Notes: generated by a model from the sequence alone, not told the origin. Shown: positions 1-13,230, numbered from the stretch's first letter. The stretch: DNA of 64,000 bases from Hymenopus coronatus (GCA_030762935.1 CM060884.1:76427696-76491695), one strand, 5' to 3'. Program-made: numbers and translations.

Positions 1-143
1 TGTTAGAGAAAGTTAAACACGAGTTCAGATTTTTTAACCGATATGCATACTGCAAGATTACCTTAAGAGATTGCATCTGTTGAAGTTTGCATTGCGGTTG
101 AATAATCTTTTGTGTGTAGAAGTGATTTTTAACAATGTTTCAG

Positions 144-245
144 CGTGTGTTGGTGCTCGTGTTGCTCGTGGAAGGGACTGGATATGGGAAGACCAGGATG
201 GAGTACCACCAGGTCATGGCACTATCACATGGATTGACTCTAATG
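144..245 (+). CDS. Gene A penultimate exon, first half of MIB/HERC2 domain
   Basis: A 102-nt exon preceded by a good acceptor (AACAATGTTTCAG) and followed by donor GTAAAT. It is phase 1 at both ends. It reads [13 protein letters not shown], then [14 protein letters not shown], ending in SN. The counterpart in gene B (49610-49711) has the same length, phase and acceptor context. Confidence 0.9.
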
Positions 246-3200
246 GTAAATACTAGCCTTCTTTTTGTAACAAAAAGTGTTCTAGTTTTCTAAGTCAGGA
301 CTCGGTTGCTAAAATAACACATCATACAGTTACAGTTTAATTAAACCAAATCATAAAATTAATTCATTATTTAAAGTAAATTTACTAACTTAGCAACTGA
401 CTTCCGGTAATTCCCAAATAGATTCCAGAGGACGGTCTTTCAGGTCCATGCACCGGTGCAGTGTTACTCAATAAATACCTACGCGTACCATACTAAAAGA
501 AAACGTTCCTAAATTCAAATAATTCTTTATATAAAATAAAACAGGTCGTCCCCTTTGCAACTGCATACCATGCGGGAGACCTGGTTTCGATTCCAGGCGG
601 GGAATTTTTCCCTCGCTGGGAGACCTGGACCGGGGTGCACTCAGCCTCGTGAGGTCAATTGATGGAGAAGTAGCGGCTTCAGGTCATGAAGACCGCATTA
701 GCCGGCCGGGAGGGATTGGGGTGCTGACCACTGCAATACTGCACGTGTGTCATGAACCGGGCGGTAGACCAAGGTTCCTTGTGAGCTGTCGTGCCATGGA
801 GTTACTATAAAAAGATCTGATGTGTTCCATTCACATGACAGCTACTCAACAATCTAACCTATCTTATTTTGATAAGCATTAACAAAATTGGTGCTATTAC
901 TTGTCACTGTAAGGACAACAATACTAAAACAATAGTAACAGCTCGTTGGTCTGTGAAACAATTGAATTCGGTTGTCAGCATCCCCGGGAATAAAACAAAA
1001 GAGATGCAATGAAAGTTGACTTTGTGCTTGAGAAAACTTTAAGTATTTTAAAATTGAAACCAATAAAAAGTATTACCTTGAAAACCGTTAATGTTATGAA
1101 AAACTGTATATGAGATAAATTGTGTGTTTTAACGCTTTCTGTGGAGTAAATTTTTGCATATGCCCTACGGTTTCCCAATTATGAAAAATTCATTCAGAAT
1201 GAAAAGATATAAGAGTTTATTCCCTGAGAAGTTAAGATATAGATAAATGCTATTTGTGACGTAAAACGTTAGGGGCATTTTTTGAGAAAATCAAAATTGT
1301 CAATTGTGAAAGGTAGTTTGTGGGGGGGGGGGGCGATACTCTTGCAAATCTTTGCATTCTTGGTAGGTTCTAAACTTAAATGTTAAATTTGGTACTTAAC
1401 GGTACTTCGGTTTTTTACCTGTGCTGCCCAAATACATAATATCAAATATCTTTTTGTAAAAATGCTCAGCGGAGGGGTCCAGGGATCAAAAAACCTATAT
1501 TTCCAGTGAGATCTCGACATATAACTTTTCTTTTGGAATAAAACACCATCTCTGCCTCATAGTACGTGTAGAGAAAGTAAAGATATGCCAAGTGCTAGTA
1601 ATAAGGAAATGCTATTATGTGTGTCATAGGGCGTAAAAATCCTTAGCAAGGCTTCTTTTGGAAGCGAACTAAAGCCGTTAGTCCCGTGACGTAGATTTAC
1701 GGCACGTAAAAGAATCTCAAGCCTGAGAAAAATTAAGCGATCTTTGACGCCCAATACAGAATGGGAAGCTGAGAACCACAGCAGTTAAAGAACGGTTATA
1801 AATAAAACTACATTCAATTTTTACTTTCTCTATACGTGCTATGTACACTTCACCAAAAAATTCAATACCGAGATTTCACCGGGAATATGTTTTAGGGTCC
1901 CCTGTACCCAAAAATAATATTTTCAGAAAAAGATCCGTGTGTGTGTCCGTGTGTCCGTAAACACGATAACTCAAAAACGAAAAGTCCTTAAAATACCAAA
2001 CTTGGTATTTAATTTAGTATCTTCCAGGGATGCGACACGAAGATTTTGAGAAAAACCCCCCAACCCAAACTACCCTTTACATGTAACTTTTTTTCGAAAA
2101 TTTTGATTTTCTCAAAAATGGCTCTAACGATTTTGATTAAAATTTGGTATATCAAAGATATTTACCTTACAAATAAAATGTATACCTTGAATTTTCTGGG
2201 AATAGCCTCAGAAGAGTACTTTATTCTGGATGAATTTTACGGAATATTGCATAACTTCTAAACCGTAAAAGATGGACAAAAACTTACCACATAACAAATG
2301 TAGAGCACTTTAAAACACACAATTTATGTTCCATACATTTTTTTCGTGGAGGTGGTTGTTTTTGAGATATTCCTTGTTTTTGGTTTCCGCTATAAAAAAC
2401 TTGGACTTTGTGAACTCGTGTCCATACACATAAAGGAACTTCAGTCACATAGCAACCAGCTTTTGACTAGCACTTAAACGTATGGTACTTCCTTATTTCG
2501 TTTCTACTTACAAGGTAGCAAGTAAAAAGTCTAATTCTCCTAATTTTTTCTCGATTAACAGAAAGTAAATAGTATAAGCTTTTTAAAAATAACTTATTGC
2601 AGAGATATAGAGAAAGTCATGTGAATGAAACACATCAGATTTTTACTTTCTCTATACGCACAAAGTACATAGTGTATAGACAAGATGTTGCACTCCACCC
2701 AAAAATTCGATACCGAGATTTCACCGGAAATATATTTTTGAGGGTCCCCTTTAACTAAAAGAAGCATTTTCGGAAAAAGATCCGCGTGTGTGTGTGTGTC
2801 TGTGTGTTCGTGTGTCTGTGGGCACGATAACTCAAAAACGAAGAGTTGGTAAAATACCAAACTTGGTATTTAAATGTAGTATCTTCCAGGGATGCGACAC
2901 GAAGATTTTGAGAAAAATCACCCCACCCCAACTACCCTTTTCATGGAACATTTTTTGAAAAATTTTATTTTCTCAAAAATGGCTCTAACGATTTTGATTA
3001 AAATTTGGTATATTAAAGATATTTACCTGACAAATAAAATGTATATCTTGAATTTTCGGGGAATAGCTTTTAAGTAGCTGTTTATTCTGTATGAATTTTG
3101 CTTAATTTTGCATAACTAGTAAACCGTAAGAGATGCAGAAAAACGTATATACAAAACATGTAGATCTTGTTAAAATACACAAGATATGCCATTTACAGTT

Positions 3201-3792
3201 TTTTCGTGTAGCTTACCGTTTTTGAAGTATTCCTTGTTATTAGTTTGAATTGGGAAGTCCATTTTTCTTTTGTTTCTACTCCTGGCCAAGCAAAGTAGCG
3301 ATTTGCAATGACAATAGCATAACGACAGCTTTTAAAACATTTGACTATCATTTTAGTCTAGTGCATCCTCTTAGTTCCATTCTACTTATAAGGAACTAAG
3401 CAATACATTTCTGCTAATGTATCTCTCAATTAGCATGGTGTTGAAAGAAGTAAGAACTTCTTTCGTAAGAAGTTTGTTTGTAGAGTAGCTAGAGAAAGAC
3501 ATATGAGTGTAACACATCATTTTTACTTTCTCTAGCCCCATATGTACAATGTACATAGGGACAGAGAAGGTATTGTAATGCACCCAAAAATTCAATACCG
3601 AGATTTCACTGGAAACATATGTTTTGGGGTCCCCTGAGTCCGAAAAAAGCATTTTTACTTTCTCCATACGCACTATGTACATAGTGTATAGAGAAAGTAT
3701 TGCACTCCACCAAAAAATTCGATACCGAGATTTCACCGTAAATATATGTTTTAGGGTCCCCAATATCAAAAAAAAGCATTTTCACAAAAAGG

Positions 3793-3838
<46 letters not shown>

Positions 3839-5442
3839 TGTGAACACGATAACTCAAAAACGAAAAGTAGGTAAAATACCAAACTTGGTATTTAAGTTTA
3901 GTATCTTCCAGGGATGCGACACGAAGATATTGAGAAAAATACCCCCACCCCCAACTACCCTTTACAAGGAACTTTTTTCGAAAATTTTGATTTTCTCAAA
4001 AATGGCTCTAACGATTTTGATTAAAATTTTATATATTAAAGATATTTACCTGACAAATAAAATGTATATCTTGAATTTTCTGGGAATAGCCTCTGAAGAG
4101 TAGTTTATTCTGGATGAATTTTACTAAATTTTGAATAACTGCTAAACCGCAAGAGATGGACAAAAACTTACTACACTAAAAATGTAGAACACATTAAAGC
4201 ACACAATTTGTTTTATATACATTTTTTTCGTGGAGTTCGTAGTTTTTGTGACAATCCTTATTTTTGGTTTCTGATATGAAAAACGTATATCTTTCTCATA
4301 TTTTAACTTGTCAACTCCTATCCATATAGACAAAGGAACTTCATTGACATAGCAACCAGCTTTTGACTATCACTTTAACCTACGGTTTCCCTTATTTTGC
4401 TTCTACTTACAAGGAAGTGAGTAATTAGACTATTTCTACTATTTTTTTTTTCTGATTAGCATAAAGTAAATAGAAGTATAAGCTTTTTAAGAATTATTTG
4501 TTGCAGGGATATGGAGAAAGTCATGTGAATGGTGCACATCAGATTTTTAAAAAAAGGTCTACGTGTGTGTGTGTGTGTGTGTGTGTGTGTCTGTCTGTCT
4601 GTATGTGTGTGTCTGTGGACAGCATAGCCCCAAAACAAAAAGACCGTTAAATACCAAACTTGGTATTTAGGTTTATTATTTTCCAAGGATAAAGATTTTC
4701 AAAAAAATCCCCCCACCACAAACTACCCTTTACATGGAAAAAAATGTCGACAATTTTGAATTTCTTAAAAGTGGCTCTAAAGACTTGATTAAAATCCCGT
4801 ATACTAATGCTATTTATGTCCGAAATAAAATCTATATCTCGAAAATTTTGGTAATAGCCCCTGAAGACCTCTTTATTCTGGATGAATTTTGCTTAACTGC
4901 TAAACCGTAAGAGATATGAAAAACGTACTACACAAAAAAATGTACCTCAGGACAAAACACACAATTTTTGTCCTTTGCGTGTTTGTTGTGGAGGTAACCG
5001 TTTCTGAGATATTCCTTGTTATTGGTTTCAATTGTGAAGTACTTAAACTTTTCCCACACACGAAGTGTCTGTTTTTCTTTTGTTCTATTCCTGGCCAAGC
5101 AAAGAAGTGGTTTGCAATAACAATCGCATAACGATAGCTTTTAAAACATTTGACAAACACCTTAGCATAGTGCATTCCCTTATTCCCTTCTACTTATAAG
5201 GAACTAAGTAATAACATTCTGCTAATGTTTATCTTGATTAGCATTGTGTACAAAGAAGAATAATCTTTTGTAGGAGTTTTGTAGAGCAGCTAGAGAAAGT
5301 CATGTGAGTGTAACACATCATCTATGTTACAGGCTGGGTGGCTGTACAGTGGGATGCGGCAGACTGGAATGTACATCGTGTCGGTGTGGACGGCAAATAC
5401 GACCTCCGGCTTCTCTCTGAATGTCGCAAGGCTCAGTCTTAA
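144..5442 (+). CDS. Gene A: 3' end of a MIB/HERC2-repeat protein (partial)
   Basis: Two exons (144-245 and 5333-5442) join in phase 1 to give one complete MIB/HERC2 domain and a TAA stop at 5440-5442. Visible hallmarks are [35 protein letters not shown] and the C-terminal tail SECRKAQS. The 5' part of the gene lies left of the window. In known proteins MIB/HERC2 domains occur in Mind bomb and HERC2 ubiquitin ligases and bind partner peptides. No catalytic domain follows here, so the protein ends with this repeat. It is a paralogue of gene B: the last domains share about 55 of 70 residues and identical exon lengths. Like gene B, the last domain has one Cys near each end, which could form a disulfide. 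The 5.1-kb intron is filled by a SINE and a head-to-tail run of the HX repeat. Confidence 0.85.
541..803 (+). repeat. tRNA-related SINE, family S1
   Basis: GC-richer than its surroundings. It carries a Pol III B-box-like GGTTTCGATTCC at about 582-593, followed by a body with GTGCACTCAGCCTCGTGAGG and GGTCATGAAGACCGCATTAG. Inverted relatives are seen at about 34430-34545 and 44180-44300. Confidence 0.6.
815..1582 (-). mobile_element. HX repeat copy, degenerate, reverse
   Basis: It begins TCTGATGTGTTCCATTCACA, the HX right end in reverse, and ends TAGTACGTGTAGAGAAAG at 1557-1580. The interior is diverged, with a G10 run near 1322. A 5'-truncated SINE follows. Confidence 0.6.
1628..1805 (+). repeat. 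tRNA-derived SINE, family S2, 5'-truncated
   Basis: It shares the body with the full-length element at 61534-61821 (GTAGATTTACGGCACGTAAA, GAGAACCACAGCAGTTAAAG) but lacks the tRNA head. Confidence 0.65.
5333..5442 (+). CDS. Gene A last coding exon, second half of MIB/HERC2 domain
   Basis: Acceptor ATGTTACAG at 5324-5332. The G left over from the previous exon completes Gly, giving [28 protein letters not shown] and the tail SECRKAQS, then TAA. The 110-nt coding length equals that of the last exon of gene B (52243-52352). The 3' end of an HX repeat lies about 10 bp upstream of the acceptor. Confidence 0.9.
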
Positions 5443-5586
5443 GATCCTCAACAGATGTTCCATCAACCTTTTGTGAACTCAGCACGACCGGTTCGAATCT
5501 CCACACGCCAACTCAACTATTTAACAAATCTGTCAATAGAATATCTATGCCAATTGAAGAATTGTATAAAAATCAATTTCAATAAT

Positions 5587-5592
5587 AATAAA
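5587..5592 (+). terminator. Possible polyadenylation signal of gene A
   Basis: AATAAA lies 145 bp after the gene A stop codon in an A-rich stretch, just before the next HX repeat. It is the first canonical hexamer after the stop. It is placed by position only. Confidence 0.4.
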
Positions 5593-8500
5593 AAAATAAC
5601 ATTTAATCTATTTTTACTTTCTATATACGTGCTATGTATGTAGTGTATAGACAAGGTATTGCACTCCACCAAAAAATGCAATATTGAGATTTCACCGGAA
5701 ATATATGTTTTAGGGTCCCCTGTATCAAAAAAAAAAAAAAGTATTTTCAGAAAAAGGTCCGTGAGTGTGTGTCCATGTGTCAGTCTGTCTGCGAACACGA
5801 TAACTCAAAAACGAAAAGTCGGTAAAATACCAAATGTGGTATTTAAGTTTAGTATCTTCCAGGGATGCGACACGAACTTTTTTCGAAAATTTTGATTTTC
5901 TAAAAACTGGCTCAAACGATTTTTATTAAAATATCGTATATTAACGATATTTATATGGCAAATAAAATGTATATTTTGAATTTTCTGGGAATAGCCGCTG
6001 AAGACTACTTTATTCTTGGTCAATTTTACGTAATTTTGCATAACTGCTAAACCCTAAGAGATGGACAAAAACTTACAACACAAAAAATGTACAGCACCTT
6101 AAAACACACAATTTATGTTATACACATTTTTTTCGTGGAGTTGATTGTTTTTTCAGATATTTCTTGTTTTGTTTTTTCAGCTATAAAGATATAATTTTTT
6201 CATACAGGACTGTGTGAACTCGTGCCCATACAAACAAAGGAACTTCAGTCGCTGAGCAACCAGCTTGTGACTATCACTTCAACCTATGGTACCCCCTTAT
6301 TTCGCTTCTACTAACAAGGAAGCAAGTAATAAGACTATTTCTGCTAATTTTTGCATGAAGTAAATAGAATAATTTGTTGCAGTGATATAGAGAAAGTCAT
6401 GTGAATGGAACACATCAGATATTTACTGTTTGTTTCCTTCTCTAACATACACCTAGCACGCAGAAAAGGTAGATATTACTCCCAGTCCAAAAATGTATAT
6501 TTGTATTTCACCGGAAATGACCTAGAATCCTAGAAATGTATCTATATTTTAAATAAGTTAATACACTATCATAAATCACAATACAAAATATGTTACATTT
6601 TACACAATAATATACATTTTTACTTTCTCTACACGTATTATGTACATAGTGTATACAGAAGGTATTGCGTTGCACCCTAAAAATTGATACCGATATTTCA
6701 CCGGAAATACTTGTTTTGAGACTCCCTGAACGCAAAAAAAAAAAAAAAACTTGTTATAAAACTGTCCGTGTGTCTCTGTGTGTGTGTGTCTGTCTGTCTG
6801 TCTGCCTGTCTGTGGGCAGCATAGCTCAAAAACAAAAAGACTGTTAAAGCCCAACTTGGTTTTTAAGTTTGGTATCTTCCATGGATGCGACACCAAGATT
6901 TTCAAAGAAAATCCCTCAACCACAAACTACCCTTTACATGGAAAAAAATTTGAAAATTTTGATTTTCTTAAAAATAGCTCTAACGATTTTGATTAAAATG
7001 TCGCATATTAAATATATTTACCTGACAAATAAGATGTATATCTTGAATTTTCTAGAAATAGCGCCTGAAGATTACATTATTCAGGATGAATTTTACGGAA
7101 TTTTGCATAACTGCTGAACCGTAAGAGATGGGAAGATCTTACTACACATAAAATGGAGCTCACGATAAAACACACAATTTATGTCATATACATTTTTTTG
7201 GTGGAGTTGATCATTTTTAAGATATTCCTGGTTTTTCTTTTTAGCTTCGAAAAACATTCTTTTCTCATACAGGAATCTCTTAACTCCTGTCCATAAAAAC
7301 ACAGGAACTTCAGTTACATAGCAACCAGTTTTTGGCTAACATTTTAACCTATGGAACTCCCTCATTTCGCTTCTATTTGCAATAAAGCAAGTAATAAGAC
7401 TATTTCTGCTAATTAGCGTGAAGTAAATAGAAGGATAAGCTTTTTAACTGCAATTTGTTGCAGAGATATAGAGAAAATCATGTGCATGGAACACATTAGA
7501 CTTTTTATATTTTTACTTTCTCTACACGTACTATGTGCATAGTGTATAGAGAAGGTATTGTATTGCACCCAAAAATTCGATACGGAGATTTCATCAGAAA
7601 TACATGTTTTGGGTCCCCCTGAATCCAAATAAAAAGCACTTTTGGTAAAAGATCCATGTGTGTGTGCGTGTGTGTGTTTGTGTGTGTCTGTGTGTGTGTG
7701 TGTGGACAGCATAGCCCAAAAACAAAAGGACCGTTAATACCAAACTTGGTATTTAAGTTTGGTATCTTCCAACAATGCGACATGAAGATTTTCAAGACAA
7801 TCCCCCCACTACCCTTTACATGGAACTTTTTCGAAAATTTTGGTTTACTCAAAAATGGCTCTAACGATTTTGATTAAAATATCATATATTAAAGATATAT
7901 ACCTGACAAATAATATGTATATCTCGAAATTTCTGGGAATAGCCTCTGAAGACTACTTTATTCTGGATGAATTTTGTGTAACCTTTAAACCGTAAGAAAT
8001 GAACAAAAACTTACCACATAAAAATGTAGAGCACATTAAAACACACAATTTATGTTATATAAATTCTTTTCGAGGAGTTGATAGTGTTTTAGATATTCCT
8101 TGTTTTTGTTTTAGCTTTGAAAAACTTGTACGTTTCTCATACAGGAATTTGTCAACTCCTGTTCATACAAACAAAGGAACATCAGTCACATAGCAACCAG
8201 CTTTTGACTTCACTTTAACCTATGGTACACCCTTATTTCGCTTCTACTTCTCTACTATTATTGTTAACATTTATTTTTGGTAATTCACCTATTCCTTTTC
8301 CATTCCGTTTATCAAATGTCATTTCATTTGTATATTACTAGTTTTTCTTGCTGCTAAGAAGAGAATTGTGTACTGCATTTTCCCCACATGTTGGTCAGAT
8401 ATTAATGTCGTGACACTCTCTGAGCTCCTTTTGTTTTGTGCAAGCTGAGACCGCTCTCCACATCTGCCCCTATATCACTTTCTTTACACGTAATATGTAC

Positions 8501-9504
8501 ATAGAGTATAGAGGAGGCATTGCATTCGATTCCGAGATTTCACCGGAAATATACGTCTTAGGGTCTGCTGTATCCAAAAAAAGGATTTATAGAAAAAGGT
8601 CCGTGTGTGTGTGCGCTTTATATCTGTGTGTTAGTGTGTCTGTGAACTGATAACTCAAAAACGAAAGTCGGTAAAGTACCAAACTTGGTATTTAAGTTTA
8701 GTATCTTCCAAAGATACTGCACAAAGAAAATCCCCCACCAAACAACCCTTTACAAGGAAAATTTTGATTTTTTAAAAAAAATTAAAGATCTTCTTTAAAC
8801 CACCGTATATTAAAGATAATTGCACGACAAATAACATTTATATCGTTAACATTCTGGGGATAGACTCTGAAGACCTGTTTAATCTGAATGAATTTTGCAA
8901 AACTAGTAAACCTAAGAAATAGACAAAAACCCATTACACAAAAATGTAGATCTTATTGAAACAGATAATTTGCGTCATATACATGTAAGATATTCTTGTT
9001 TATTGGTTTCAGCTTTAAAAACTTTTCACAAACGGGAATTTGTCAACTCCTGGCAATACAAAGAAACGGATTTCATCCATATGACAACCATCTTTTAAAA
9101 GATTTGCCCTAATTTTTGTCTAGTATATTTCCTTATTTCCCTCCTACTTACTTCTGCTAATGGTTTTCTCGATTAGCGTGAAGCAGATATAAGCATGAGT
9201 TGCTACAGATAGGTAGAGAAAGTCATGCGAGTGTAACACATCAGATTTTTAATATATAGTTTCAGTGAATGTTTAGCTGTTAGGAGAAATGGGAGTGAAA
9301 CGTTTATTACAATCGGTCTGTAAAAGTCGCTAATTGCTTTTATATTACAAATAGGTGCAGGAAACTTGAGGAACAGTGTTTTTATCAAAAGTACAGTTCT
9401 GCACTCTGAAACCGTTGCAGCGTCTCAGTTTTTGTTAAGAGTAACTACCAATATCTTTATAAATGTACATGATTACCCTTGGCGATTAACATTTCTAATA
9501 TTTA

Positions 9505-9625
9505 AAAAAATCTTATGTATTCCATTCACATAACTTTCTCTACCTATTTTAATAACAAACTTTTCTTAGAAAAGATTATTATTCTATTTACTTCATGCTA
9601 AGTCAGACAAAATTACAGACATTTA
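9505..9625 (-). mobile_element. HX right-end fragment, reverse
   Basis: ATGTATTCCATTCACATAAC and CTTTCTCTACC near 9531-9545 mark the HX right terminus in reverse. It is truncated after about 120 bp, just before the 92-bp satellite. Confidence 0.6.
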
Positions 9626-9654
9626 TTTCATTATTTTTTTTTTTCACACACGCT

Positions 9655-11480
9655 GTATGTAGACAAGAGTTGGATAGGTAGAGTCAGACTGAAACATTCA
9701 ATGCCATAGCCGGCATTTGAACTCCAGACTGGGAGATCCGTGGTACAAATCCCAGCTATGGCATTGCATTTTTCAGTCTGACTCTACCTATCCAACTCCT
9801 GTCCTATGCACGGCTAGAGACCGAGAGATCCGTGGTTTAAATCCCGGCTATGGCATTGAATTTTTCAGTCTGACTCTACCTATCCAACTCCTGTCCTACT
9901 CAAGGCTAGAGACTGGGAGATCCGTGGTACAAATCCCAGCTATGGCATTGCATTTTTCAGTCTGACTCTACCTATCCAACTCCTGTCCTATGCACGGCTA
10001 GAGACCGAGAGATCCGTGGTTCAAATCCCGGCTATGGCATTGAATTTTTCAGTCTGACTCTACCTATCCAACTCCTGTCCTACACACGGCTAGAGACTGG
10101 GAGATCCGTGGTTCAAATCCCGGCTATGACATTGAATATTTCAGTCTGACTCTACCTATCCAACTCCTGTCCTACACACGGCTAGAGACCGGGAGATCCG
10201 TGGTTCAAATCCCGGCTATGATATGGAATTTTTCAGTCTGACTCTACTTATCCAACTCCTGTCCTACACACGGCTAGAGACCGAGACATCCGTGGTTCAA
10301 ATCCCGCCTATGACATTGAATTATTCAGTCTGACTCTACCTTTCCAACTCCTGTCCTACACACGGCTAGAGACCGGGAGATCCGTGGTTCAAATCCCGGC
10401 TATGGCATTGAATTTTTCAGTCTGACTCTACCTATCCAACTCCTGTCCTACACACGGCTAGAGACCGAGAGATCCGTGGTTCAAATCCCGGCTATGACAT
10501 TGAATATTTCAGTCTGACTCTACCTATCCAACTCCTGTCCTACACACGGCTAGAGACCGGGAGATCCGTGGTTCAAATCCTGGCTATGATATTGAATTTT
10601 TCAGTCTGACTCTACCTATCCAACTCCTGTCCTACACACGGCTAGAGACCGGGAGATCCGTGGTTCAAATCCCGGCTATTGAATTTAATTTTTCAGTCTG
10701 ACTCTACCTATCCAACTCCTGTCCTACACACGGCTAGAGATCCGTGGTTCAAATCCAGGCTATGACATTGAATTTATCAGTCTGACTCTTCCTATCCAAC
10801 TCCTGCCCTACACACGACTAGAGACCGGGATATCCGTGGTTCAAATCCCGGCTATGACATTGAATTATTCAGTCGGACTCTACCTATCCAACTCCTGTCC
10901 TACACACGGCTAGAGACCGGGAGATCCGTGGTTCAAATCCCGGCTATGACATTGAATTATTCAGTCTGACTCTACCTATCCAACTCCAGTCCTACACACG
11001 GCTAGAGACCGGGAGATCCGTGGTTCAAATCCCGGCTATGACATTGAATTTTTCAGTCTGACTCTACCTATCCAACTCCTGTCCTACACACGGCTAGAGA
11101 CCGAGAGATCCGTGGTTCAAATCCCGGCTATGGCATTGAATTTATCAGTCTGACTCTACCTATTCAACTCCTGTCCTACACACGGCTAGAGACCGGGAGA
11201 TCCGTGGTTCAAATCCCGGCTATGACATTGAATTTTTCAGTCTGACTCTACCTATCCAACTTCTGTCCTACACACGGCTAGAGACCGGGAGATCCGTGGT
11301 TCAAATCCCGGCTATGACATTGAATTTTTCAGTCTGACTCTACCTATCCAACTCCTGTCCTACACAGGGCTAGAGACCGGGAGATCCGTGGGTCAAATCC
11401 CGGCTATAACATTGAATTTTTCAGTCTGACTCTACCTATTCAACTCCTGCCCTACACACGGCTAGAGACCAGGAGATCTA
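9655..11480 (+). repeat. 92-bp tRNA-like tandem satellite (about 19 units)
   Basis: Units recur with exact 92-bp spacing (for example ACTCTACC at 9781, 9873, 9965). Each unit has ATCCGTGGTTCAAATCCCGG, which contains a Pol III B-box / T-arm-like GGTTCAAATCC, and the spacer CTACCTATCCAACTCCTGTC. At the left edge (9655-9735) one unit runs in the opposite orientation, so the array begins with an inverted junction. Units are mostly over 90% alike. Shorter arrays of the same unit are at 43741-43975, and inverted single units at 34314-34392 and 45330-45410. No A box is present inside the units. Confidence 0.9.
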
Positions 11481-12228
11481 ATTACAGAAATTGTTTTATT
11501 ACTTACTTTCTTCTTAGTAAAATGGAAATCAGGCTAAAGTGATAGTCAGTTCTTTTGAAAGTAGTCGCTATTTGACCATTTGAAGCTCGGTCACTTTGCA
11601 TTGCCATTAGTGAACCAAAGGAGAGATAAAATGAAAGTTGACACTGATTGAGGAATATTACAAAGCTTAAATTAAAACTAACCACAAGGATTATCTCGGA
11701 AAGGGTTAACCTGCAACAAATTATATGTGTTATAGGTTATGTATTTTAACGGGATCTACACTTTTGTGTAGTAAGGTTCTGCCAATTTGGTGAGGTTTAC
11801 TATTCATGCAAAATTCAGCAAAATTCATCTGAATGAGGACATCTTCAGAGGCTATACCCTGAGAATGCAATATATATATCATTTTATTTGTGATGTAAAT
11901 ATCTTTAATATGGGGTATTTTAATAAAAATCAAAAACTTAAAACTATTTTCCATATAAAGTATAGTTAGAGATGGATTTTGTTTCGTGTGGTATTATTGG
12001 AAGATTAGGTATTTATTGGTCTTTTAGTTTTTGAGGTATGCCGTCCACAAATATATGCGCTCCCGCGCGCACGCACACACACACACACTCACGAGACTTT
12101 TTCTAAAAATAGTTTTCTTTTGGACTCAGGGGGCCTCAAAACATATATCCCTTGTGAAATGTCCACATCGAATTTTTGGGTGGAATACAATATCTGTCTG
12201 CATAATACGTGTAGAGAATGTAAAAGTT
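11481..12228 (-). mobile_element. HX repeat copy, reverse
   Basis: It runs from the CAGAAATTGTTTTATTACTT block through an AC-rich microsatellite (12070-12090) to ATAATACGTGTAGAGAATG at about 12208-12228. The right terminus is replaced by the 92-bp array. Confidence 0.6.
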
Positions 12229-12599
12229 GATTAATTCAGTAATCAAGGTTATTGAAATATACCAACTTAAAGTTGTTGTATATGAATCAAAACTTCAATT
12301 CAGAACATGCCAAACATTTTTCTGAAAATGTTTAGAGGCATTACACTTATTGATAATGCATAAAGTTTACAGAAATAATTTATATCTTCCAAAGTATATA
12401 CATCGAAACATTTCCCGTTAGAATTTCTTGCAAGAATTTTCCCATCTTAGCATAGCAACTGAACTTCTTGGATTAACAAACGGTGCACGAGTAGATAGAT
12501 ACCTTCCAGCATTTCCACTCTATACCAATTCATATTTATAAAGCGCGTCCTTCTGTGTGTGCGTATGTGCGCGAGAAACACTATAATTAAAAATAAATA

Positions 12600-13230
12600 T
12601 CATGTGATATATTCACATGACTTTCTCTACATCGATGTAACAAATTATTGTTAAAAAGCTTATTCTTCTATTCACTTCATGCTATTCAAGACAAATATTA
12701 ACAGAAATTTTCTTATTACTTGGTGCCTTGTAAATAGAAGGGAAAATTCCAATATGTTCCATTCACATGATGTCCTCTAGCTGTTCGGCAAAGAAACGTT
12801 TTATTCAAAACGTTAATCTGTTATCTGCATCATGATAATCAAGATAAATATAAACAGAATTGCTCTTATTATATCTTCTTGTAAGTAGAAGGGAAATAAG
12901 AAAATGCACAGGCTAAAGCGATAGTGTCGACCTTTAAAACCCAGTTGCTATGTACAACAATTGAAATTTAATATCTTTGCTTTCCAGTAGTAAACAAACG
13001 AGAAAAGAGAAGAAAGATGTCTTCCCGTTTGAAAAAAGTAAGTGGATAAAATGGAAACCGAGAATCCGGAAAACTTTTAGCTGAACAAAAAACATGTATA
13101 TAACAAAAAGTATGTCTTTTAATGAGATGTACATTTTTTGTTTAGTAACTTTTTGTCAATCTCTTACGGTTTGGCTACTCCCAGATATACATTTCATTTG
13201 TCACAAAAATATCTTAAAAACATTAAAATG
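12600..13230 (-). mobile_element. Two nested or adjacent HX fragments, reverse
   Basis: One right end starts at 12606 (TGATATATTCACATGACTTT) and a second at 12750 (ATATGTTCCATTCACATGAT, followed by GTCCTCTAGCTGTTCGG). The second type recurs at 14508, 17577 and 20800, marking an HX subfamily. The stretch ends near 13230 without the palindrome. Confidence 0.55.

Larger units (their letters stand above)
1816..9250 (+). mobile_element. Head-to-tail series of HX repeats (Helentron/HINE-like)
   Basis: Approximate copies: 1816-2640, 2641-3520, 3521-3655 (left end only), 3652-4545, 4546-5322 (left-truncated), 5608-6422, 6423-6535 (left-end fragment), 6616-7500, 7508-8250 (right-truncated) and 8476-9250. 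A typical copy starts ACTTTCTCTACACGTAC with a palindrome centred on CTATGTACATAG. It then has a block with GATTTCACCGGAAATA, a TG-rich microsatellite, CTTCCAGGGATGCGACACGA, and ends GAGAAAGTCATGTGAATGG then AACACATCAGATTTTT. CTTTCTCTAC near the left end and GTAGAGAAAG inside the right end form asymmetric inverted termini. Palindromic end, asymmetric inverted termini, internal microsatellite and tandem joining are hallmarks of non-autonomous Helentron (HINE/DINE-1) elements; that assignment is inferred. Strand convention for HX: + means palindrome on the left. Confidence 0.7.

Noticed and set aside
3624..4103. Open frame of 159 codons
   Set aside because: It lies wholly in an HX repeat and spans its microsatellite. 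The corresponding frame is broken in the other copies.
9655..11480. CRISPR array or functional tRNA gene cluster
   Set aside because: Units are uniform without variable spacers, the genome is eukaryotic, and units lack an A box and an acceptor stem.
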